Shown one piece after another: positions 1 to 6,107 of a stretch of 9,071 nucleotides of DNA; within the stretch, counting starts at the first letter, position 1; the number at the start of each line of letters is the position of its first letter. The translations under genes and the position numbers were made by a program. The notes under the pieces were generated by a model. That model had not been told where the DNA came from and made no database searches. It saw only the letters and a list, made by a program, of their open reading frames with translations. Source of the DNA: a candidate division LCP-89 bacterium (lineage in GTDB: Bacteria > Electryoneota > B3-LCP); the NCBI GenBank assembly GCA_025774735.1, contig JALGZU010000097.1:1-9071 (forward strand), written 5' to 3'.

Positions 1-66
1 CGCGTAGGGGTCGGTCTTGTCCCGAAAGGACCGCTTCGCGGCGCCGACCCAAAAACCATAAAATAA
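1..66 (+). CDS. Possible C-terminal tail of an upstream gene (hyuA-like partner?), partial
   Basis: Frame 1 is open from the first base to a TAA at 64-66, 12 bp before the hyuB start and in the same frame. The readable tail is RVGVGLVPKGPLRGADPKTIK. I do not recognise it. HyuB-type genes commonly follow a HyuA-type ATPase/hydrolase subunit gene, so this could be the end of such a partner, but 21 codons are too few to identify it. The other forward frames give less protein-like readings: frame 2 stops at once, and frame 3 runs on into the wrong frame of hyuB. It could also be untranslated leader. Confidence 0.3.
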   Translation, partial: RVGVGLVPKGPLRGADPKTIK

Positions 67-78
67 CATCGAAAAACC

Positions 79-1740
79 ATGCCTGCCGATCCCATCACCA
101 TGCAGGTGATCCGCTACGCTTTAGAGCAGATCGCCGACGAAATGGGCTACACCATGGTCCGCACCTCGCGCTCCACCATCATCAAGGAGATCATGGACAT
201 CACCTGCGCCGTCTTCGACCACAACGGCAAGACCCTGGCGCAGGCGCATCACGCCCCCATGCTCCTGACTGGTTTCGAGATCACCATGGAACGCCTCCTG
301 CAGGAATTCCCCGAAGACGACCTCCATGACGGTGACATCATCATCGCCAACGACCCCTACCAGGGCGGCCAGCACATCATGGACATCCAGACCTTCGCCC
401 CGGTGCGCTTCGAAGGCCGCGTTGTCGGCTTCGTCGGCTCCATCGCCCACCACAGTGACATGGGCGGAGCCGCCGCCGGTGGCGTCGCCGGCGGCCTGAC
501 CGAAATCTTCATGGAAGGGCTGCGCCTGCCTATGGTCAAACTCTACAAAAAAGGCGAACCGGACGGGGAGATCTTTGGCATCATCGCCAACAACATCCGC
601 GTGCCCGATAAAACCATCGGCGACATCAAAGCCCAGGCGGCGTCGGGTTTCGTCGGCGTGCGGCGCATGAAGGAGATCTTCGCCAAGTACGGCGTCGACA
701 CCGTGCGAGAATGCTCCAGTATGCTGCAGGAATATTCCGAATCCCGCATCCGCGACGGCTTGAAAAAGATCCCCGACGGCACCTACACCGGCGTGGATTA
801 TGTGGACGACGACGGGGTATCCGATACCCCCATCAAGATTCAGGTCAACATCCACAAAAAGGGCGATGCCGCCGTGGTCGATTTTAAGGGCACCGATCAG
901 CAGGTGCGCGGCAACACCAACTGTCCCATCGCCACCACCCACGCCGCCGTCTATTACGCCTTGATCTGCGTTATCGATCCACATGTGCCGCCCAATTCCG
1001 GCTGTTACCGCCCCTTCGACATCGAAGTCGAGGAAGGCCTGGTCGTCAACCCCCGTATGCCCGGTGCCGTCGCCGCCCGCACCAATACCTCTCAGAAGAT
1101 CGCCGAAGCGATGCTGAAAGCCCTGTCCCAGGCTCTCCCCGCACAGGTGACCGCCGGCTCACATGGCCAGATCACGACCTGCGGTTTCTCCGGTGTGCAT
1201 CCCAAGACGGGCAAGAGATTTGTCTATATCGACATTCAGGGTGGCGGAGCCGGTGCTCGCGCCATGAAGGACGGCCGCGACGGTCAGGACTCGCATCTCG
1301 CCCGCTTCATGAACACGCCCATCGAGGCGGCTGAACTGGAATATCCCATCCGTATAGAACGCTACGAGTTCATCTCCGATTCCGGCGGAGCAGGCAAGTA
1401 TCGCGGCGCCCTCTCACCCCGGCGCGACATCCGCATGCTCGTAGACGACATCACCTTCAGCCGCTATGCCGACCGTCAGAAGTTTCCTCCCTGGGGCATT
1501 TTCGGAGGCAAAGACGGCCTGCCCGGTAAACTGATCTACAATCCGGATACCCCCGAAGAGGTGCAGATTCCTTCCAAGGGCGTCATGAAGTTGAACCGGA
1601 ACGACGTCATCTCCCTGCGTTGCCCTGGAGCCGGTGGTTACGGAGATCCCAAAGACCGCGATCCGGATCTACTGGAAGCAGATATTAGGGATGGGAAGGT
1701 GACCCAGGAAAGCGCAGAAAAAAACTACGGGATTCAGTAG
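79..1740 (+). CDS. hyuB: Hydantoinase B / 5-oxoprolinase family protein (HyuB-type subunit)
   Basis: This 553-residue cytosolic protein belongs to the HyuB family (N-methylhydantoinase B, oxoprolinase C-terminal half, acetone carboxylase-type subunit). The family works with a HyuA subunit in ATP-dependent opening of hydantoin or oxoproline rings, or in ketone carboxylation. The substrate cannot be read from sequence. Family hallmarks run the whole length: DPITMQVIRYAL at residues 4-15, NDPYQGGQH at 91-99, AHHSDMGG at 123-130, EGLRLP at 146-151, NIRVPDKTIGDIKAQ at 172-186, and a C-terminal GAGGYGDPKDRDP with an acidic/basic tail. Length is normal, so the gene is complete. The ATG at 79 sits just before the conserved N-terminus; I see no clear Shine-Dalgarno sequence, which fits coupling to an upstream frame ending 12 bp earlier. 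Codon use is heavily C/G-ending, more so than in the genes downstream. Family assignment is firm; exact reaction is open. Confidence 0.93.
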   Translation: MPADPITMQVIRYALEQIADEMGYTMVRTSRSTIIKEIMDITCAVFDHNGKTLAQAHHAPMLLTGFEITMERLLQEFPEDDLHDGDIIIANDPYQGGQHIMDIQTFAPVRFEGRVVGFVGSIAHHSDMGGAAAGGVAGGLTEIFMEGLRLPMVKLYKKGEPDGEIFGIIANNIRVPDKTIGDIKAQAASGFVGVRRMKEIFAKYGVDTVRECSSMLQEYSESRIRDGLKKIPDGTYTGVDYVDDDGVSDTPIKIQVNIHKKGDAAVVDFKGTDQQVRGNTNCPIATTHAAVYYALICVIDPHVPPNSGCYRPFDIEVEEGLVVNPRMPGAVAARTNTSQKIAEAMLKALSQALPAQVTAGSHGQITTCGFSGVHPKTGKRFVYIDIQGGGAGARAMKDGRDGQDSHLARFMNTPIEAAELEYPIRIERYEFISDSGGAGKYRGALSPRRDIRMLVDDITFSRYADRQKFPPWGIFGGKDGLPGKLIYNPDTPEEVQIPSKGVMKLNRNDVISLRCPGAGGYGDPKDRDPDLLEADIRDGKVTQESAEKNYGIQ

Positions 1741-1777
1741 AGAGCGGCGACGGCAAGCCGGATTTCAACTCTTCCGC

Positions 1778-1806
1778 TTGACTTTCAGGTCGCTTCGCTG
1801 TATATT
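1778..1806 (+). promoter_or_regulatory. Sigma-70-type promoter for the V4R gene
   Basis: The -35 box TTGACT (1778-1783) and -10 box TATATT (1801-1806) are separated by exactly 17 bp. Both boxes differ from consensus by one base. It lies downstream of hyuB and upstream of the V4R gene on the same strand. Two other promoters in the window share the same -35 box and spacing. Confidence 0.75.
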
Positions 1807-1919
1807 CGTTTGGATCGGCGCCGTTGCCTTTCTGCCGCTGAAATAACCTTGCGCCTGCGATTTGAACCGAGTGCGATCACTGTTCTGTATGCCTTCCCCG
1901 ATTTCGGACAGAGTTTTTC

Positions 1920-1934
1920 CTCCGCTAAACGGAG
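1920..1934 (+). promoter_or_regulatory. Ribosome binding site inside a small hairpin (V4R gene)
   Basis: The Shine-Dalgarno GGAG (1931-1934) lies 6 nt before the TTG start at 1941 and supports that start. The same bases form the 3' arm of a perfect 5-bp stem, CTCCG (1920-1924) with CGGAG (1930-1934), closing the loop CTAAA. If it folds in the mRNA, ribosome access would be reduced. The pairing is visible in the sequence; any control role is inference. Confidence 0.5.
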
Positions 1935-1940
1935 TCGATT

Positions 1941-2492
1941 TTGGATAACGAAATACTGGACAGTTTGGAATTCCTGCCCGATGGCGGAGCATTGATCTAC
2001 AAAGGGATCCGCTATCTGCTCATTCGTCCTGAAACCGTGATAGAAATGCAGAGGGTGGTCGAAGCGGCACTGGGGTTTGAGAAGATGGGACAGACGTTCT
2101 ATCTCGCAGGCCAGAAGGGTGGCAGTCTATCGGCCGAGAAGTTTCGCCGGGAAGAACAGCTTTCTCCAGAGGCGATTGTTCGTTTTATGGCTCACATGGG
2201 GGGGCAACTGGGTTGGGGCCGCATGGAAGTCAACTCCCTGAATGAAGAGAGCGGGATGCTGGAGCTGGAGGTGTTCCACAGCATCTTTGCCGAGGCGTAC
2301 GGGGAGGCTGAAGCCCCGGTATGTCACCTGATCCGGGGGGTGTTCGCCGGGACCTGGGGTAGCGCCATAGAGCGGGACGTAATCGGCCTGGAAACCCAGT
2401 GTCGCGCTGTCGAAGGACCCGGCCCCTGTAAATTCATTTTCACCCCGGTATCGGAGAGCACTAGTTTGAACGTACCGTTTACACCCCCTTAG
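1941..2492 (+). CDS. Stand-alone V4R (4-vinyl reductase) domain protein
   Basis: This 183-residue soluble protein matches the V4R family, a small-molecule-binding fold found in BchJ of bacteriochlorophyll synthesis and in the sensory part of XylR/DmpR-type regulators. Residues about 25-100 form the helical lead-in. Residues about 105-172 hold the typical end, LIRGVFAG followed by an ETQCRAVEGPGPCKFIF strand pair. Cysteines at 128, 154 and 163 are in the region where many V4R domains keep conserved Cys for ligand or metal. There is no DNA-binding, kinase or membrane part, so it is a lone sensor or binding protein; the ligand is unknown. The TTG start is forced: an in-frame TAA lies at 1926-1928, GGAG is 6 nt upstream, and the next ATG is residue 36. 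It has its own promoter and lies 41 bp before trxA. A role in pigment synthesis is not supported by context. Confidence 0.8.
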   Translation: MDNEILDSLEFLPDGGALIYKGIRYLLIRPETVIEMQRVVEAALGFEKMGQTFYLAGQKGGSLSAEKFRREEQLSPEAIVRFMAHMGGQLGWGRMEVNSLNEESGMLELEVFHSIFAEAYGEAEAPVCHLIRGVFAGTWGSAIERDVIGLETQCRAVEGPGPCKFIFTPVSESTSLNVPFTPP

Positions 2493-2495
2493 AAT
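2466..2495 (+). promoter_or_regulatory. Possible promoter for trxA at the V4R gene end
   Basis: TTGAAC (2466-2471), 18 bp, then TAGAAT (2490-2495) resembles a sigma-70 promoter. The -10 box overlaps the V4R stop codon. Transcription would start near 2502, giving a short leader of about 30 nt. It would let thioredoxin be expressed independently of the V4R gene. Read-through from 1778 is equally possible. Confidence 0.4.
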
Positions 2496-2533
2496 ACGCT
2501 AACACAGAATGAAATATAAAGATTGGAGCGTTC

Positions 2534-2857
2534 ATGGCTGACTTGACACACGTGACGGATGCCAGTTTCAAGGAAGAGGTTCTCGACAGCGACTTGCCTG
2601 TTCTGGTCGATTTCTGGGCCGAGTGGTGCGGGCCCTGCAAAATGGTCGGCCCCATCGTCGAACAAATAGCCGAAGACTATCAGGGGCGTCTGAAGATCGG
2701 CAAAGTTGACGTTGACCAGAATCCCCAGAGCGCCACCCAGTTCGGCATCCGCAGTATCCCTACGCTGATTCTGTTCAAGGGCGGTGAGCCAGTCGAACAG
2801 ATTATCGGCGCGGTGCCTAAAGAGTACATCACTTCGAAAGTCGATCCGCATCTTTAA
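2534..2857 (+). CDS. trxA: Thioredoxin
   Basis: This 107-residue cytosolic disulfide reductase passes electrons from thioredoxin reductase to target proteins such as ribonucleotide reductase and peroxiredoxins. It carries the active site WCGPCK (residues 31-36, redox Cys32 and Cys35), the buried Asp26, the cis-proline Pro76 in SIPTLILF, and a GG turn at 83-84. The length is nearly identical to E. coli TrxA and there is no signal peptide, so it is a complete canonical thioredoxin. GGAG at 2525-2528, 5 nt before the ATG, fixes the start. It follows the V4R gene after 41 bp, so the two may share a transcript, although a possible own promoter overlaps the V4R stop. A strong hairpin follows 31 bp after its stop, ending the unit. 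Identification is firm. Confidence 0.97.
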   Translation: MADLTHVTDASFKEEVLDSDLPVLVDFWAEWCGPCKMVGPIVEQIAEDYQGRLKIGKVDVDQNPQSATQFGIRSIPTLILFKGGEPVEQIIGAVPKEYITSKVDPHL

Positions 2858-2888
2858 AAAGCGCGGTCGATTGAAACGGATATGCCTG

Positions 2889-2921
2889 AATCGGGATCTA
2901 CTGGGATCCCGATTTAGTTCT
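2889..2921 (+). terminator. Rho-independent terminator after trxA
   Basis: A perfect 10-bp inverted repeat, AATCGGGATC (2889-2898) with GATCCCGATT (2905-2914), closes a 6-nt loop. It is followed by a T-rich but interrupted tail, TAGTTCT. It sits between the trxA stop and the next promoter, where a terminator is expected. The weak T run keeps this below certain. Confidence 0.65.
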
Positions 2922-2938
2922 ATAAGGAGATTCTGAGC

Positions 2939-2967
2939 TTGACTCTGCGGATTATATTTGTTAAACT
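2939..2967 (+). promoter_or_regulatory. Sigma-70-type promoter for the S8 protease gene
   Basis: TTGACT (2939-2944), 17 bp, then TAAACT (2962-2967) predicts a start site near 2974 and a leader of about 29 nt to the GTG at 3003. It starts right after the trxA terminator. Its position rules out the upstream in-frame TTG at 2958, which would lie inside the promoter. Confidence 0.7.
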
Positions 2968-2987
2968 ATAACCATCTGAAGCTAACC

Positions 2988-2992
2988 GGGAG
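2988..2992 (+). promoter_or_regulatory. Shine-Dalgarno that selects the GTG start of the protease
   Basis: GGGAG lies 10 nt before the GTG at 3003. The spacing is a little long but usable. The alternative ATG at 3012 would be 19 nt away, and the TTG at 2958 lies upstream of this site and of the predicted transcription start. Confidence 0.55.
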
Positions 2993-3002
2993 ACCTTCAA
3001 TC

Positions 3003-5816
3003 GTGCGCCGTATGTGGATTATCCCCATAGCGTTGATACTTTTCAGCGCTTCTTCGGCTCTGGGCGGAGAGACCGGAGTAACCGTCTATCTCAAGTGGCA
3101 CCTTCAGACGCAGCCCCGCCTCGAGTCCGGAAAATGGACGACGGGGGCGGCAGCCCTGGATGAGATCCTGCGAAATTTCAACCTCTGCCGGGTCGAGCCT
3201 GCACTGCGGCAGACCAGGACGGCTGATCCGTTCGGATTGAAACGGGTGCTGCGGCTTGAACTTGATCGTGCCGGCGAGGTCGCTCCGCTGCTCACCGCGC
3301 TGAGGGACCTGCCGGGCACAAAATACGCCGAAGAGATGCCTGATAGGCGCACCTGTTATGCCGGCGGCGGATCGCCCTTGCGTCAGACCATGAATGTGCC
3401 CATAGATCCTCTCTATGCCGAACAGTGGTTTTTCCCCGTGATGCAGGCGCCTTCCGCCTGGGACCTGACCCACGGCTCCAGCTCGGTGGTCGTCGCCATT
3501 GTGGACAACGGCACGGATTTGGGGCATCCTGATCTCGCCGCCAGCATCTGGAACAATGCGGATGAAATCAGTGGCAACGGCGTGGATGACGATGGCAACG
3601 GTTTCATTGACGACGTTAACGGCTGGGATTTTGAAGATAACGACAACAATCCTGAACCTGAACCGCCTGGAGATCCAGACTATCACGGCACCCATACCGC
3701 CGGTCTGGTCGGTTCCGTAATGGATAATGGACGGGGAGTTACAGGAATAGCGCCCTCTTGCAAGGTCATGGTGGTGCGGGCCGGCTCTGGAGGCTTCATA
3801 AACTCCGGTCTTGAAGGGATCCTCTACGCCGCCTACAACGGCGCTGACGTGATCAGCCTCTCCTGGGGAGGTACCGGTTCGAGTTCATTCGAGCAGGATG
3901 TCATCAACGATGCGCTGCTGCAGGGTGCTGTCATCGTCGCAGCAGCCGGCAACGAGGGCTCCACGACCCATCATTATCCCGCGGCTTATGATGGCGTCCT
4001 GGCCGTCGCGGCCACCGATCCCGCCGATCACCTCTGGGATGGATCAAACCATGGTTCCTGGGTTTCGGTCTGCGCCCCCGGTGTGGCCATTCTATCCTTG
4101 GTGCCGGATGGCTACGGGATGGCATCGGGCACCTCCATGGCGACGCCGCTGGTTGCCGGGGTGGCTGCCCTCGTAAAATCCTACCATCCGGGGTGGACGG
4201 GCGATCAGATTTACAGTCAGATCATATACACCTCTGACGATATATCGGCCAAAAATCCCCTCTATCCCGGCATGCTGGGCACGGGCCGGGTCAACGCTTA
4301 TCGTGCCGTCGCCGAGACGGCTCCCGGGATTCAGGTCGCGGGCGTGGTGGTGACTGAAACGTCCGGGGACGGGGACGGCCGCCTGGATCCGGGTGAGACG
4401 GCATCGCTGGAATTGTCACTCCAGAACATGGGCGAGACCACCGGCAACGTTCAGGTGTCCCTGACGTCTGGTGATGCTTATGTTCAGGTCAATCAGGGAG
4501 AGTGGAGTTTCGCCGAGTTTAGCGCCGGTCAAATCCTCAACAACTCTGCCGAGATCAATATTCTCCTCGGGTCCGATACCAACCGGGAAGTGCAGTTGGA
4601 CGTATCGGTGGTATCGGAGAACTTTTACGCTGCCTCCCTGAAGGCACCCATTTGGATCGATCCGGCCTTCGCCGATCACAATACTGGTAATGTAGCCTTT
4701 ACGGTGACGGAATTCGGCGCCTTCGGGTACTACAACTATACCCACAGCGAACACCACGGATCTGGATTCCGGTATCCCCCGGAAGGATCAAATGCTCTTT
4801 ATCATGGCTCCCTCATGGCCGGAACCTCGACAGCGAAGGTGAGCGATTGTGCCTACGGTACCAATGCCCTGCCCTACCGTTACGACTGGGAAACGGATGC
4901 CGATGGTGAAATAAGCATGACCTCCGGCCTGCAGGCTGACCAGGAAGGCTTTGCTGTCTACCAGGATACGGGGCCGCCGCCTTCAGAACAGGTTGGACTC
5001 AAGGTTACCCAGCAAAGCTATGCGTGGACCGACGCTCCGAACGATGATTTCGTTATCATCTCGTTCTCTCTGGAGAATGTCTCCGGAAGCACTCTCACCG
5101 ACCTATACGTTGGGCTTTACATGGACTGGGACTTGATCAATTATGATGACAACGAAGCGAATTGGGATCAGAATCTGGCCCTCGGCTACGTTTACAACGC
5201 ACAGGTTTTGGCTCCCAATACGAGATATTACGGGACCAGTCTGTTATCTCAGAATCTGGCTTCTTATCGCGTGATCGACAACTTTGCCGTCCCGCCCATG
5301 CAGACGACAGATGCTCAGAAATACCAGTGGATGTCCTCCGGTTTTGTAGATACCGCGAGCACGGGACCTTCAGATTATGTAATCCTCCTTTCAGCTGGAC
5401 CCTTCACGCTGGAACCGGATTCGGTCGAGCAGGTTGTCTTTGCGGTTTTTGGGGGTGAAGATCTGATAGATCTTCAGGCGAACGTCACGGCGGCACAAAC
5501 CATCTGGAGCAGCTTGACCGAATCCCTGTTAACCGGCCCTTCGTCCAGCCTGGGCAAGGCGAGCATCGGGGACGTCTTCCCACGCCCCGCGAACGGAGCT
5601 TTGCGGCTGCAGTTGAACCTTCCCGGTCCCGGTGAAGTCTCCTTCGACTTGATCGATCTGCTGGGTCGGTCAACTCCGGTCTGGCAGGGCTCGTTCACTG
5701 AAGCAGGATCGCATACCATCACGATCTCCGACTGGAATGGTGCTTCGGGGATCTATTTCCTGCGCGGAACGACACCCTACGGCAGCGTATCGACCAGGAT
5801 CGTCTGGTTAAAATAG
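3003..5816 (+). CDS. Secreted subtilisin-like (S8) serine protease with C-terminal FlgD-like sorting domain
   Basis: This 937-residue exported endopeptidase is counted from the GTG start. Residues 1-19 or 1-21 are a signal peptide: MRRM, a hydrophobic core, then SASSALG. Residues about 22-135 look like an inhibitory prodomain. The S8 domain (about 140-430) has a complete active site: Asp168 in VDNGTDLGHPDL, His228 in HGTHTAG, oxyanion Asn317 in AAAGNEG and Ser378 in GTSMATP. An Asp-rich loop, NGVDDDGNGFIDD (192-204), sits between Asp and His. A CARDB/Ig-like segment (about 440-555) opens with another acidic loop, GDGDGRLDPGE (455-465). Residues about 555-845 form an aromatic-rich module I cannot assign to a named family. 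Residues about 850-937 match a FlgD-like/type IX-style sorting domain ending GIYFLRG-VSTRIVWLK. It has its own promoter after the trxA terminator. Likely role is extracellular or surface protein breakdown; its target is unknown. Confidence 0.92.
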   Translation: MRRMWIIPIALILFSASSALGGETGVTVYLKWHLQTQPRLESGKWTTGAAALDEILRNFNLCRVEPALRQTRTADPFGLKRVLRLELDRAGEVAPLLTALRDLPGTKYAEEMPDRRTCYAGGGSPLRQTMNVPIDPLYAEQWFFPVMQAPSAWDLTHGSSSVVVAIVDNGTDLGHPDLAASIWNNADEISGNGVDDDGNGFIDDVNGWDFEDNDNNPEPEPPGDPDYHGTHTAGLVGSVMDNGRGVTGIAPSCKVMVVRAGSGGFINSGLEGILYAAYNGADVISLSWGGTGSSSFEQDVINDALLQGAVIVAAAGNEGSTTHHYPAAYDGVLAVAATDPADHLWDGSNHGSWVSVCAPGVAILSLVPDGYGMASGTSMATPLVAGVAALVKSYHPGWTGDQIYSQIIYTSDDISAKNPLYPGMLGTGRVNAYRAVAETAPGIQVAGVVVTETSGDGDGRLDPGETASLELSLQNMGETTGNVQVSLTSGDAYVQVNQGEWSFAEFSAGQILNNSAEINILLGSDTNREVQLDVSVVSENFYAASLKAPIWIDPAFADHNTGNVAFTVTEFGAFGYYNYTHSEHHGSGFRYPPEGSNALYHGSLMAGTSTAKVSDCAYGTNALPYRYDWETDADGEISMTSGLQADQEGFAVYQDTGPPPSEQVGLKVTQQSYAWTDAPNDDFVIISFSLENVSGSTLTDLYVGLYMDWDLINYDDNEANWDQNLALGYVYNAQVLAPNTRYYGTSLLSQNLASYRVIDNFAVPPMQTTDAQKYQWMSSGFVDTASTGPSDYVILLSAGPFTLEPDSVEQVVFAVFGGEDLIDLQANVTAAQTIWSSLTESLLTGPSSSLGKASIGDVFPRPANGALRLQLNLPGPGEVSFDLIDLLGRSTPVWQGSFTEAGSHTITISDWNGASGIYFLRGTTPYGSVSTRIVWLK

Positions 5817-5874
5817 CGTCATCTCCCTCCAGGCAACCGGATTTGACGTCGCATTATCCCACCTTCTAAGTACA

Positions 5875-5919
5875 GGTATATTCTCTTCCTGCTCGGGGGA
5901 ATATACCGCACTATCCCCC
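5875..5919 (+). repeat. Inverted repeat with a mutually exclusive second stem
   Basis: GGTATATTC (5875-5883) pairs perfectly with GAATATACC (5899-5907) around a 15-nt loop. The loop ends in a G run, so GGGGGA (5895-5900) can instead pair with TCCCCC (5914-5919). The two folds share bases 5899-5900 and exclude each other. It lies between the protease stop and the next promoter, so it is either a 3' end structure of the protease mRNA or a protein-binding palindrome. There is no T tract, so I do not call it a terminator. Confidence 0.5.
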
Positions 5920-5938
5920 TATGAAACCTATAAAAAAC

Positions 5939-5967
5939 TTGACTTCTCTGGTAGGCTGAGTTAATTT
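5939..5967 (+). promoter_or_regulatory. Sigma-70-type promoter for the large repeat protein
   Basis: TTGACT (5939-5944), 17 bp, then TAATTT (5962-5967), preceded by an A-rich stretch (AAAAAAC) that could act as a UP-like element. Predicted transcription start is near 5974, which gives a leader of about 134 nt before the ATG at 6108. Confidence 0.65.
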
Positions 5968-5972
5968 GGGTA

Positions 5973-6091
5973 ATCAGCATATCGGGTGAGATATGCCTGA
6001 TAACTGCGTGATACATACGTTCATAGGCACTAAGCTCGACTTCTCGAAGTCACGCTTTTTCTCGCTGAAAAGAGGTTGAAGCCTCTTTTCA
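5973..6091 (+). ncRNA. Structured 5' leader, possible attenuator or riboswitch-like element
   Basis: Four pairings are visible. (A) ATCAGCATATC (5973-5983) with GATATGC-C-TGAT (5990-6001): 11 bp with one bulged C, at the predicted RNA 5' end. (B) GCGTGA (6006-6011) with TCACGC (6050-6055), a long-range 6-bp stem followed at once by TTTTT (6056-6060), as in an intrinsic terminator. (C) GACTT with AAGTC (6038-6042/6047-6051), which shares bases with B and so competes with it. (D) TGAAAAGAGG with CCTCTTTTCA (6066-6075/6082-6091), a perfect 10-bp stem ending 4 nt before the Shine-Dalgarno. It matches no riboswitch class I recognise. Regulation by premature termination is inference. Confidence 0.4.
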
Positions 6092-6107
6092 ATACAAGGG
6101 GATATCA

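Larger units (their letters stand above)
1741..1940 (+). other. Intergenic spacer with promoter and ~128-nt leader of the V4R gene
   Basis: The 200 bp between hyuB and the V4R gene contain no credible gene. After hyuB there is a small CGGC-AA-GCCG inverted repeat (1751-1760) without a T run, so I do not call a terminator. A strong promoter lies at 1778-1806, implying transcription from about 1813 and a leader of roughly 128 nt. The leader contains small potential hairpins: AGTG-CGAT-CACT, and a 5-bp stem over the ribosome binding site. It resembles no riboswitch class I know. Confidence 0.6.
5817..6107 (+). other. 291-bp intergenic region with hairpins, promoter and structured leader
   Basis: There is no credible gene here. 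The first half holds an inverted repeat with a competing G/C-tract pairing (5875-5919). The second half holds a promoter (5939-5967) and a leader of about 134 nt with several stems, ending in the Shine-Dalgarno AAGGGG (6096-6101) of the next gene. No good T-tailed terminator follows the protease gene. Confidence 0.7.

Noticed and set aside
121..984. Long open frame (287 codons) on the minus strand inside hyuB
   Set aside because: It is antisense to a well-supported gene. Its His/Gly/Asp/Val-rich composition is what strong C/G third-position bias produces on the opposite strand, and it shows no recognisable domain.
1741..1777. Terminator for hyuB
   Set aside because: Only a 4-bp stem with a 2-nt loop is present (CGGC-AA-GCCG) and no T run follows, so it cannot be supported.
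1862..1891. Second promoter candidate in the V4R leader (TTGAAC then CTGTAT)
   Set aside because: The -10 match is poor, and the promoter at 1778-1806 is far better.
1810..1995. Short + strand frame (61 codons) across the V4R leader
   Set aside because: It uses a TTG near the predicted transcription start without a Shine-Dalgarno, overlaps the V4R start in another frame, and its sequence is not protein-like.
2489..2851. 120-codon minus-strand frame opposite trxA
   Set aside because: It mirrors the thioredoxin gene almost exactly, has no family features, and trxA is unambiguous.
2997..3695. 232-codon minus-strand frame opposite the protease N-terminus
   Set aside because: It overlaps the signal peptide and catalytic domain of a clear S8 protease and looks like a compositional shadow.
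5843..5872. Promoter candidate TTGACG-18-TAAGTA after the protease
   Set aside because: The -10 box is weak and the spacing longer. The promoter at 5939-5967 is better and closer to the gene.
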